Shown here: positions 33,927 through 41,484 of the stretch, one piece after another
How the letters are laid out: each line of letters opens with the position of its first letter
Numbering within the stretch: the first letter of the stretch is position 1
From: an uncultured Lachnospiraceae bacterium
GTDB taxonomy: Bacteria > Bacillota > Clostridia > Lachnospirales > Lachnospiraceae
DNA: 64,000 nucleotides
NCBI GenBank assembly: GCA_910578715.1
Contig: CAJTRL010000010.1
Coordinates: 1 to 64,000 of the forward strand
Direction: 5' to 3'
The notes under the pieces: generated by a model
What the model saw: the letters and a program-made list of their open reading frames with translations, nothing else
What the model was told of the DNA's origin: nothing
Database searches by the model: none
Translations under genes and position numbers: made by a program

Positions 33927-34346
33927 ATGGCAAAACTTATCATCACGGTTGAAGGGGGAAAAGTAACGCAGACGCTGAACTTTCTGGACAGAAATATCAA
34001 GGATAACCGTTATGTATACGGAAACGGCAACGAGTCCGGCATTATGGAAGACCCGGAAAAAATATACGGAGATATTCCCGAATGTGAAAGAATCAGCGAT
34101 GTCTACAACGAACTGCTGGAGGCGGTAAATCTTGGCAAAGTTCAGATTACCGATATCATGCGGCGGCTGAACGAGCTGGAAAAAGAAATGGACCAGTATG
34201 AGATTCCCAGGCCGGAGAGCGAGCGGGAGCATGTGATTACGCTGAATAATGACGATATACAGGCTCTTGCGGGTAAAAGCGGCGTTTCTTCTTTTGAGAC
34301 GGACAGACATATTGAAGAGGCAATAAAGAAGCTGATTCATCAGTAA
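33927..34346 (+). CDS. Conserved small protein of unknown function
   Basis: 139 residues. The start ATG follows GGGAGGAA. I do not recognise a domain. It is hydrophilic and acidic, with a predicted beta strand at the very start (AKLIITVEGGKVTQTLNF), then helices including NELLEAVNLGKVQITDIMRRLNELEKEMDQYE, which could form a coiled coil. There is no signal peptide, cysteine motif or obvious active site. It lies 65 bases after GH78 and 45 bases before the GH43-like gene, in the same direction, so it could be part of the sugar operon or an unlinked gene. Confidence 0.6.
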   Translation: MAKLIITVEGGKVTQTLNFLDRNIKDNRYVYGNGNESGIMEDPEKIYGDIPECERISDVYNELLEAVNLGKVQITDIMRRLNELEKEMDQYEIPRPESEREHVITLNNDDIQALAGKSGVSSFETDRHIEEAIKKLIHQ

Positions 34347-34390
34347 GGGAATGGATGGAAAGCTGACAGACCGACAAGTTAGGAGACGCT

Positions 34391-35308
34391 ATGGCTGGAT
34401 ATTTATTTGTACATTTTACCGGAGAAGAAAAGGACGGGGAGCAGATTTATTTTTCCCTGAGCCGGGACGGACTGCACTGGAATGATGTAAACCGGGGAGC
34501 CCCTGTTCTGCGCTCGACGATTGGAACCCGCGGCGTAAGAGACCCTTTTCCGGTAAGAAATCCTCTGGACGGGAAAATCTATCTGATTGCGACGGATTTG
34601 CGAATTGAAGCGGGAAACGGATGGGAAGCCGCTCAGGAACGGGGAAGCCGGAGTCTGATTGTATGGGAAACAAAAGACCTGGTTCATTTTGACGGACCGC
34701 GCAGCTGTGAAGTGGGAATTGCGCAGGCCGGATGCGTCTGGGCGCCGGAAGCCGTATTTGACAGGCGGGAAAATGCTTTCTTAGTCTTTTTCGCTTCCAT
34801 GACAAAGAACGGCGGAAACAAAGGAAAACACCGGATTTATGCTTCTTATACGAAAGATTTCAGGGAATTTACGGAAACCTTCCTGTATATGGAACGGGAA
34901 AATCATGTCATCGACACGACGATACTGGAAAGCGGCGGGCGTTATTACCGCATTTCCAAAGACGAAACGGAGAAACGGCTGATTCTGGAATCGTCGGATT
35001 CTCTGACGGGAATGTTTACGCAGATAGTTTCTCCCGTGCTGGCAAAGTTAAAAGGCGTGGAGGGACCGGAAGGATATCTGCTTCCGGACGGGAAGACCTG
35101 GTGCCTGATTGCCGACCGCTTTGAAGAAGGGACCGGTTATCTGCCGATGCTGACAGAGGATTTATCTTCCGGGGATTTCCGGATATTACAGCCTGACCGG
35201 TACGATATGGGCGGAACGAAAAAACGTCACGGCGGTATTTTACAGATTACGGATGAAGAATATGAGAGACTGGAGGGCGCCTGCCGTGCAGAAACTGTTA
35301 TTGCTTGA
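34391..35308 (+). CDS. GH43-like five-bladed propeller glycosidase
   Basis: 305 residues, cytoplasmic. The five-bladed beta-propeller pattern of the GH43/GH32/GH62 superfamily is visible: HWNDVNRGAPVL, GVRDPFPVRN (Asp candidate), DLVHFDGPRS, CVWAPEAVFD, HVIDTTILES (Asp candidate) and GVEGPEGYLL (Glu candidate for acid). GH43 enzymes usually cleave arabinose or xylose side chains by inversion. Short, single-domain forms like this are usually seen as arabinosidase-like but many are uncharacterised. The last codons overlap the start of a response regulator by 23 bases, on the same strand, although the two are unrelated in function. The substrate is not known. Confidence 0.8.
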   Translation: MAGYLFVHFTGEEKDGEQIYFSLSRDGLHWNDVNRGAPVLRSTIGTRGVRDPFPVRNPLDGKIYLIATDLRIEAGNGWEAAQERGSRSLIVWETKDLVHFDGPRSCEVGIAQAGCVWAPEAVFDRRENAFLVFFASMTKNGGNKGKHRIYASYTKDFREFTETFLYMERENHVIDTTILESGGRYYRISKDETEKRLILESSDSLTGMFTQIVSPVLAKLKGVEGPEGYLLPDGKTWCLIADRFEEGTGYLPMLTEDLSSGDFRILQPDRYDMGGTKKRHGGILQITDEEYERLEGACRAETVIA

Positions 35309-35972
35309 GGATGATATCAGCCTGGTGGACGGCCTGACCTGGTCGCTTACAAAGAACGGATTTGCGGTGGAAGTAGCCAGAACCGTCAAAGAAGCGGAAA
35401 AAATGCTCGCCATGCGGGATGACTTTGCTCTGCTTCTTTTTGATGTGACGCTGCCGGACGGAAACGGCATTTCTTTGTGTGAGAAGCTCCGGGCGTCGGG
35501 TGACCGGACGCCTGTTATTTTTCTGACGGCGTCGGATGAGGAGACGAGCATTATCAGAGGGCTGGACTGCGGCGGCGACGATTACATGACGAAGCCGTTT
35601 AAACTGGGCGAACTCTGCTCCCGCATCCGCGCCCTGCTGCGGCGCAGCGCGGGCCGGAACCCGGAAGAAGGCATACTGCGCAGCGGGGACCTGGTGGTGA
35701 ATCTGACGGAGGGCAGAGCGCTGCTGCGGGGGGAAATTGTGGAACTTACGGCGGCGGAATACAGACTTTTGTGTCTGCTTCTGACGAACAGGGGAAAGGT
35801 GCTTACGAGGACGGCGATTCTCGACAGACTCTGGGACGGCGCCGGAAGCTTTGTGGATGACAACACCCTGTCCGTATATATCCGCCGCCTTCGTGAAAAA
35901 CTGGAAGAGAATCCTTCCGCACCGAACTATTTAAAGACCGTGCGGGGCATCGGATATAAATGGGAGGGGTGA
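35286..35972 (+). CDS. OmpR-family response regulator
   Basis: 228 residues starting at GTG 35286 with GGAGG about 10 bases upstream; a longer frame begins at 35253 but would disrupt the receiver fold. Receiver domain: LLEDD acid pair, phosphoacceptor Asp in LLLFDVTLPDGNG, then VIFLTASDE and MTKPFKLGEL (Lys). A winged-helix Trans_reg_C domain covers about 125-228 (ELTAAEYRLLCLLLTNRGKVLTR, then VYIRRLREKLEENP). It is cognate to the kinase encoded 5 bases downstream. A probable binding site, two CTGTAAGG repeats 22 bp apart, lies before the ABC exporter genes, which it should control. Confidence 0.93.
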   Translation: MQKLLLLEDDISLVDGLTWSLTKNGFAVEVARTVKEAEKMLAMRDDFALLLFDVTLPDGNGISLCEKLRASGDRTPVIFLTASDEETSIIRGLDCGGDDYMTKPFKLGELCSRIRALLRRSAGRNPEEGILRSGDLVVNLTEGRALLRGEIVELTAAEYRLLCLLLTNRGKVLTRTAILDRLWDGAGSFVDDNTLSVYIRRLREKLEENPSAPNYLKTVRGIGYKWEG

Positions 35973-35977
35973 GGCTT

Positions 35978-37204
35978 ATGGAGTTTTTATATGAAAAACA
36001 CGCGCGGGGATTTTGTATTTTTCTTGCGGTGCTCTGTATTTTACAGACGGTTTTTATGGGCCTGTCGGGAATATTTCAGACGTACGGGCTCAGAAGGGAA
36101 CTGGTAAGACGGGAAAAGGCGGCGGCTTCTTATCTGCTGGATAAGGAAGTGCCGCCTTCTCTGCTTGCTTCCGCCTGGAATCAGACGGAGGTGACCGGAG
36201 AGGGAGAGGACTTTGTCGAAAAAATAGGGCATACGGAGCGGAGTCAGGGTTATCTGCTGCTCCTTGCCGGACAGACTTCCGTTCCGCTGTTATTGCTGCT
36301 GATTGCGGAGGGGCTTCTGTTTTCGGCGGCGCTGCTTACCGGTGCCGCCGTTTTTCTGCGAAAAAGGGAGCGGCTTTATGAACAGGCGGAGAAGGTTGTC
36401 GCCGGATATGCGGACGGAACATACAACATCCATCTGCCGGAAGACGGAACCGGGGCGGTATACCGCCTGTTTGGCAAAGTGGAGCAGCTTGCGCTGTCGC
36501 TCCAGGCAAAGAGCGAAAACGAACGCGGCGCCAGAGAGTTTCTGAAGGATATGATATCCAATATATCCCATCAGCTGAAAACGCCGCTGGCGGCGCTTGG
36601 AATGTATCTGGAAATTATGGAAGAGGAAGCCGGAAACGCGGAAACGGTCAGGACTTTTCTGACCAAATCCATGCGCTCCCTTGAGCGGATGGAACAGCTG
36701 ATTCATGCCTTGTTAAAAATAGCGCGTTTAGATACGGGAAGCATTGTGTTTGAGAAAAGACAGTGCGATGTTGCGGAAATAACGGCACAGGCCATAGCGG
36801 AATTAACGGAGCGGGCCGGACAGGAGAAAAAGAAGATAATCGTGGAGAGCACACCCGGAGAGCAGATTTTCTGCGATATGGAATGGACAAAAGAGGCTCT
36901 GGAAAATCTGGTAAAAAATGCGCTGGACCACACGGAAGAAGGCGGAACCATACGGATTGGGTGGAGCCATTCTCCGGCTATCGCGCGGCTGACGGTGGAA
37001 GATGACGGATGCGGCATCGAGCCGGAGGATATCCACCATATTTTCCGGCGGTTTTACAGGAGCCGGAGCTCCGGCGACAGACAGGGAGCGGGGCTCGGCC
37101 TTCCTCTTGCGAAGGCCATTGTGGAAGGACAGGGGGGAACGCTGTCCGTGGAAAGCGCGCCGGGAGAAGGGAGCGTTTTCCGAATGTCTTTTCCGACGGC
37201 GTGA
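35978..37204 (+). CDS. Sensor histidine kinase
   Basis: 408 residues from the ATG at 35978. Two membrane helices (about 8-30 and 90-112) bracket a short outside loop of about 55 residues; then come a HAMP-like linker, the phosphoacceptor helix (H-box SNISHQLKTPLAAL) and an ATP domain with N box (ENLVKNALDHTEEG), G1 (DDGCGI), F (IFRRFYR) and G2 (GAGLGLPLAKAIVE). It is cognate to the OmpR regulator. With the adjacent ATPase and large FtsX-like permease it resembles antimicrobial-peptide or envelope-stress modules of Firmicutes. The signal is unknown. Confidence 0.93.
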   Translation: MEFLYEKHARGFCIFLAVLCILQTVFMGLSGIFQTYGLRRELVRREKAAASYLLDKEVPPSLLASAWNQTEVTGEGEDFVEKIGHTERSQGYLLLLAGQTSVPLLLLLIAEGLLFSAALLTGAAVFLRKRERLYEQAEKVVAGYADGTYNIHLPEDGTGAVYRLFGKVEQLALSLQAKSENERGAREFLKDMISNISHQLKTPLAALGMYLEIMEEEAGNAETVRTFLTKSMRSLERMEQLIHALLKIARLDTGSIVFEKRQCDVAEITAQAIAELTERAGQEKKKIIVESTPGEQIFCDMEWTKEALENLVKNALDHTEEGGTIRIGWSHSPAIARLTVEDDGCGIEPEDIHHIFRRFYRSRSSGDRQGAGLGLPLAKAIVEGQGGTLSVESAPGEGSVFRMSFPTA

Positions 37205-37272
37205 AGGCGGTATCATTTTCCGATGATAGGAAATCGATACAGGGTGTTTGTCAGTTATCTCATCTTACGAAT

Positions 37273-37302
37273 CTGTAAGGAAGGATTCACCGGGCTGTAA
37301 GG
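37273..37302 (+). promoter_or_regulatory. Direct repeats, probable response-regulator binding site
   Basis: Two copies of CTGTAAGG (37273-37280 and 37295-37302), 22 bp start to start, one face of the helix. A TATGCT -10 box lies at 37312-37317. The site precedes the ABC exporter genes. Confidence 0.5.
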
Positions 37303-37407
37303 CGGCGGTGCTATGCTTTTTCCATGACAGGTGATTGCTGCGGGCCGGACAGCTTATGTCCGGTCTTTGGCAAAAGCCAGGCAGAAGAAAAAGCGGAGGT
37401 ATGTCAG

Positions 37408-38115
37408 ATGGATATTTTGAAAGTGGAAAATCTGAAAAAAATTTATGGCAGCGGCGAAGCGCGCGTGGAAGCGCTGAAAGGCGTTTCCTTTGCCATGCGG
37501 CGCGGAGAGTTCGGAGCCGTCGTCGGCGCGTCGGGTTCGGGAAAGAGCACGCTGCTCAACTGTATCGGCGGACTTGACGAGCCGGATGGGGGAAAGGTAC
37601 TGATAAATGATAAAAATTTGTTCGGAATGGGGGAAAACGAACGGACGATTTTCCGAAGAAGGAATATCGGTTTTATTTTTCAATCCTTTCATCTGATACC
37701 GGAGCTGGATGTGGAACAGAATATTCTGTTTCCGCTGCTTTTGGATTACCGGAAACCGGATAAGGCACAGGCGGAGGAAATGCTGGAGGTTCTCGGACTG
37801 GAAAACAGACGCCGCCATCTGCCCGGACAGCTTTCCGGCGGGCAGCAGCAGCGGGTGGCAATCGGCCGTGCGCTGATGATGAAACCGGCCCTCGTTCTGG
37901 CGGACGAACCCACCGGAAATCTGGATTCCCGGAGCAGCCAGGATGTGATGGATTTGCTGTGCAGAGCTTCAGAGCATTATCAGCAGACAGTGCTGATGAT
38001 TACCCATAACATGAATCTGACTTTGTCGGCTGACCGCGTCTTTCAGGTGACGGACGGCATGCTGGAGGAGATGGGAAATGCCGGGAAAGGAGGCGGGCAT
38101 CGGGATGAAAAGTAA
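37408..38115 (+). CDS. ABC transporter ATPase, LolD/MacB type
   Basis: 235 residues from the ATG at 37408 with GGAGGT 7 bases before it. All motifs are present: Walker [11 protein letters not shown]-loop [10 protein letters not shown], signature LSGGQQQR, Walker [13 protein letters not shown] and switch His in ITHNMN. The sequence belongs to the LolD/MacB/FtsE-like class that works with FtsX-type permeases rather than importers. The permease start lies inside its last codons (11-base overlap), so the pair is translationally coupled. The partner two-component system is upstream. The exported or released substrate is unknown; peptide antibiotics or lipoproteins are common in the family. Confidence 0.93.
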   Translation: MDILKVENLKKIYGSGEARVEALKGVSFAMRRGEFGAVVGASGSGKSTLLNCIGGLDEPDGGKVLINDKNLFGMGENERTIFRRRNIGFIFQSFHLIPELDVEQNILFPLLLDYRKPDKAQAEEMLEVLGLENRRRHLPGQLSGGQQQRVAIGRALMMKPALVLADEPTGNLDSRSSQDVMDLLCRASEHYQQTVLMITHNMNLTLSADRVFQVTDGMLEEMGNAGKGGGHRDEK

Positions 38116-40579
38116 CAGAATAGAAAATAATGTGATGAAAAATAATGCGATGAAATCTAACGTTATGAAACATTATCTGGACCTGGTTCCCGTTTCGGCA
38201 AAGCATCACAAAAAGCAAAACTGGATGACAAAGCTGTGCATCGTTCTTGCGGTTTTTCTTATTACGGTTATTTTCAGCATGGCGGATATGGAAATGCGCT
38301 CGCAAATGGAGCAGGCGGTCAGAAGCGACGGGAAATGGCATGCCGGATTTATACTGGATGAGGAACAGGGAGCGCTGCTTGCGGCGCGGCCGGAGGTGGA
38401 GAAAACGGCGCGTTACGGCGCATTGAATTATCATCTGGATGAAGGGTATCAAATAGAAGGAATCGAAACGGGGATCTGCGGATTTGACGAGACGCTGCTG
38501 GAACTTTATCCGGCGGTGGAAGTCATGGAAGGTGTTTTCCCGGATGAGAAGGAAGGGGCCGTTATCAATCGTTCCGCAGGGGAAAGACTGGGCGTTGAAA
38601 TCGGCGATACGGTTATGCTGACGACGCCCCAGGGCAGTACGGTACAGTACCGGATAAGCGGAATTGCCAATGAAACGGCGCTGACGGCAAGATATGACGC
38701 ATGTGTCATATATATAAATGCAGAGGCTTTCCGGAAGTTGTATGAAGAAGATAACGGGGACGCGAAAGAGATGGTCACATTTGTAACGTTTCAGTCCTTC
38801 TGTAATATTCAGAAAGCGATAAAAGAAATCAGCTCACAGTTTCAGCTGGAACCGGAGATGGTGCGGCAGAATGTGAAAGTGCTTATGCTGATGTTCCAGA
38901 GCGGGGATTCCTATATGATACGGTTTTATTTCGTGGCGGCGGTTCTGGCAGTTCTGGTTATGGTGGCGGGCGTCCTGATGATTACTTCCAGCATGCGCAG
39001 CAGCGTTGCGCGCCGGACGGAATTTTTTGGTATGCTGCGCTGCCTGGGCGCGACGGGGAAACAAGTTGTCCGGTTTGTGAGAAAAGAGGCGCTCGGCTGG
39101 TGCAAAACGGCGGTTCCGGCCGGGATTCTGGCGGGAATGGTTGTGACCTGGATATTATGCGGAATGCTGCGCTTTTTCAGTCCGGGGCTTTTTGAAGGGA
39201 TGCCTGTATTCGGCATCAGTTTTCCGGGGCTGGCAGCAGGCGGCGCCGCCGGGCTTATTACGGTTCTGTGGGCAGCGGGAAAACCCGCAAGACAGGCGGC
39301 CGGCGTTTCACCACTGACAGCCGTGTCAGGAAATGCGGGAACGGTGCGGGCGGCCAGGAAAGCGGCGAATACAAGATTTTTCAAAGTAGATACGGCGCTC
39401 GGCATGCACCATGCCGCGGGCAGCAAAAAGACGCTTTTTCTGATAAGCGGCTCCTTTGCATTCAGCATCATTCTGTTCCTGTCCTTCAGCACGGCAATCG
39501 ATTTTATGCACCATGCGATTAACCCGTTAAAAGCGTCGACGCCGGATTTCTTCGTATACAGTGAAGACAACATCAACGCTATCGGTAAGGGGCTTGTGGA
39601 ACGGATAGCGGCGGAGCCGTGCGTAAAACGGGCGTTCGGGCGGAGCTGCATGACGCTGGAACTGCCGGGAGAAGGCGCGGAAAGGCTGCTTACGGTGATT
39701 TCGTATGATGAACAGCAGTTCCAATGGGCGAAAAAGGATTTACAGGAAGGAAATTACCGGGATGCGCTGGAAGGAAAGGGTCTGCTTCTGGCCTTCCGGA
39801 CAGACAGTGTATATGCTGTGGGGGACAGCCTGACAATACCTTGTGCGGGAAACGGACTTATGGGAGATAACCTGTTAGAAAGCGGCTGCGGGGAAAATGA
39901 CTGTAAAGTACCCATATGCGGCATGCTTGGAAATGTTCCCTTTTCTTATGGAAATAAAAATACGGGAATTGGGGAAGATATCGCCATTTGTTCCGAAGAA
40001 TTATTTGAGCGGTTATTTGGAGAAAGCGGCTATGCGGTCATCGATATTCAGTTTCGCTCCGGCGTGACGGACGCACAGGTTCAGGAAATCCGCCGGATGA
40101 TAGAAGAAAGCTGCGGAGACGGCATGGCCTTTTCCGACAGAAGAATCGAAAACCGCGAGACAAAAGGAGCGAGCTATTCTCTAGCGCTTTTCCTGTACGG
40201 ATTTCTTGTGGTCATTGCCCTGATTTCCTTCTTTAATATTATGAACTGCATTGCCATGAGTGTTTCCGCAAGAATGCGGGAATATGGAGCGATGCGTGCC
40301 GTCGGCATGACCGTGCGCCAGCTCATAAAGATGGTATGGGGCGAAGCGGCGACCTATACCTTCTGGGGCGTTTTATTCGGATGCCTGGCCGGACTACCGC
40401 TTAACAGGATGCTTTACCATTCCCTCGTCACGTCCAGATGGGGCGACGCCTGGGAACTGCCCGGAAAAGAGCTGTTGTTTATTCTGTTCGTGATGTTTAT
40501 GTCCGTAGCGCTGGCCGTCCGCGGTCCCGCCGGACGTCTTCGGGGGATGACCGTGACGGACACGATAGGGACTGACTGA
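38105..40579 (+). CDS. FtsX-like ABC transporter permease, two-domain
   Basis: 824 residues from the ATG at 38105, with AGGAGG 11 bases upstream. Long for an FtsX/MacB permease, with two FtsX units. Unit 1 has a membrane helix at about 45-65, a large outside domain, then three helices around 280-400 (VAGVLMITSSMRSSVARRTEFFGMLRCLGA, the FtsX consensus). Unit 2 starts near 460 with LFLISGSFAFSIILFLSFS and ends with FFNIMNCIAMSVSARMREYGAMRAVGMTVRQL. This 4+4 design is that of MacB-like and Bce-like permeases of about 650-850 residues. It forms the transporter with the ATPase just upstream. Confidence 0.9.
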   Translation: MKSNRIENNVMKNNAMKSNVMKHYLDLVPVSAKHHKKQNWMTKLCIVLAVFLITVIFSMADMEMRSQMEQAVRSDGKWHAGFILDEEQGALLAARPEVEKTARYGALNYHLDEGYQIEGIETGICGFDETLLELYPAVEVMEGVFPDEKEGAVINRSAGERLGVEIGDTVMLTTPQGSTVQYRISGIANETALTARYDACVIYINAEAFRKLYEEDNGDAKEMVTFVTFQSFCNIQKAIKEISSQFQLEPEMVRQNVKVLMLMFQSGDSYMIRFYFVAAVLAVLVMVAGVLMITSSMRSSVARRTEFFGMLRCLGATGKQVVRFVRKEALGWCKTAVPAGILAGMVVTWILCGMLRFFSPGLFEGMPVFGISFPGLAAGGAAGLITVLWAAGKPARQAAGVSPLTAVSGNAGTVRAARKAANTRFFKVDTALGMHHAAGSKKTLFLISGSFAFSIILFLSFSTAIDFMHHAINPLKASTPDFFVYSEDNINAIGKGLVERIAAEPCVKRAFGRSCMTLELPGEGAERLLTVISYDEQQFQWAKKDLQEGNYRDALEGKGLLLAFRTDSVYAVGDSLTIPCAGNGLMGDNLLESGCGENDCKVPICGMLGNVPFSYGNKNTGIGEDIAICSEELFERLFGESGYAVIDIQFRSGVTDAQVQEIRRMIEESCGDGMAFSDRRIENRETKGASYSLALFLYGFLVVIALISFFNIMNCIAMSVSARMREYGAMRAVGMTVRQLIKMVWGEAATYTFWGVLFGCLAGLPLNRMLYHSLVTSRWGDAWELPGKELLFILFVMFMSVALAVRGPAGRLRGMTVTDTIGTD

Positions 40580-40610
40580 CGGGGCAGCCTTAGAGCAGAG
40601 GTTTGCATGG

Positions 40611-40845
40611 GCGTTCGTGCTGGCCGGGGGAGCGGGTGGAGCATCGTTCTCTGGCGGAGGCCCTGTAATAGAATGCAGACTACTTTCAGTAGTCTGGCAC
40701 TTAGCGAAAAGGCAGCTTTTTGCTGCATTTGAGCTTAGTACCGCTTGCCTGACAGAAAATTTACTCCGTAAATTATCTGTGCGGAGCGAAAGCGTGCCTC
40801 CAAAGAGAACGATGCTCCACCCGCTCCCCTGGCCAGCACGAACGC
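40611..40845. repeat. 235-bp inverted-repeat element (MITE-like)
   Basis: Left arm 40611-40661 (GCGTTCGTGCTGGCC...) and right arm 40796-40845 (...GGCCAGCACGAACGC) are inverted copies, about 47 of 50 bases matching. The 134-base centre holds three further stems: CAGACTACT-TTC-AGTAGTCTG (40676-40696), GCAGC-TTTTT-GCTGC (40712-40726) and CAGAAAATTTAC/GTAAATTATCTG (40753-40779). No transposase or flanking duplication is visible. It fills most of the 389-base gap before the toxin gene. Confidence 0.7.
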
Positions 40846-40883
40846 CTTTGTAAAACTGCCTTTGTAAAGCTCCTCCCTTCCTG

Positions 40884-40912
40884 TTGACAAAATTCCGTCA
40901 GTACGGTACACT
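40884..40912 (+). promoter_or_regulatory. Promoter and probable operator of MqsR-like/Panacea module
   Basis: TTGACA (40884-40889), 17-bp spacer, TACACT (40907-40912). A palindrome TCAGT-ACGGTAC-ACTGA (40898-40914) covers the -10 box, a position suited to autoregulation by the antitoxin. Confidence 0.6.
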
Positions 40913-40968
40913 GATAATCAGAAATTCAGGTCTTAAAATTCCCACAGTCATGCGAAAGGGAAACTCTA

Positions 40969-41484
40969 TTGAATGTCACGAAAGAGCATATCGAGCAATA
41001 TCTGTCGGAACTGCACGGGGCCGTCGGCGCCGGCAGGTATCAGATAGCACCCCGGTATAAGAACATGGATATGTATATCGATTATATTTTCACGGAAAAA
41101 GATGCACGCGGGCTTCTTCTGTCTCTCCGGCCGGAAGACTTTTCGGAAGCGGTGCGGAATGCGCATGCCGGATATTCCCAGGAACTATTGTATATTTTCG
41201 GGAAAGATATCCGGCTTCTGCCCCGCTTTGGGGGCGGGGAGGAAACCGTTCCTTTGTATCTGAAACTGAATAAAGTCAGGGGGCCGTATGTCTTCGTAAT
41301 TTCGATGCACAGACAGGAGGCTCCGCTGTTTTACCCGCTGAAAGCGTGCGCTTGCGGGAAATCTTCCGGTGCCGGGGAGCAGCTCTGCAAGGAGAAAACT
41401 TCTTGTGTCGGGGAGCAGTTCTGTCAGGAAAAAACTTCTTGTGCCGGGGAGCCGTATTGCCGGGAGAAGGAGGTGCTGTTATGA
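40969..41484 (+). CDS. MqsR-like toxin (putative) with repetitive C-terminal tail
   Basis: 171 residues starting at TTG with AAAGGG upstream. Residues 1-128 resemble MqsR-type, RelE-fold toxins: a helical start, the LLLSLRPEDFSEAV segment, YIFGKDI, PLYLKLNKV, and the ending VFVISMHRQEAPLFYPLK, which corresponds to the SFH-x-AE-x-P-x-YP ending of Firmicute MqsR-family proteins. MqsR toxins cut mRNA. The rest is unusual: a tail with 12-residue repeats (GEQLCKEKTSCV, GEQFCQEKTSCA, GEPYCREKE) that adds seven cysteines. The stop codon overlaps the next start as ATGA. The partner has a zinc finger and HTH as in MqsA. The toxin call is based on pattern memory and context. Confidence 0.62.
   Translation: MNVTKEHIEQYLSELHGAVGAGRYQIAPRYKNMDMYIDYIFTEKDARGLLLSLRPEDFSEAVRNAHAGYSQELLYIFGKDIRLLPRFGGGEETVPLYLKLNKVRGPYVFVISMHRQEAPLFYPLKACACGKSSGAGEQLCKEKTSCVGEQFCQEKTSCAGEPYCREKEVLL
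41369..41470 (+). repeat. 36-bp tandem repeats in the toxin gene
   Basis: Units at 41369-41404, 41405-41440 and a partial one from 41441 to about 41470, about 85 percent alike. 36 bp is a multiple of three, so loss or gain of units keeps the frame. Confidence 0.85.
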
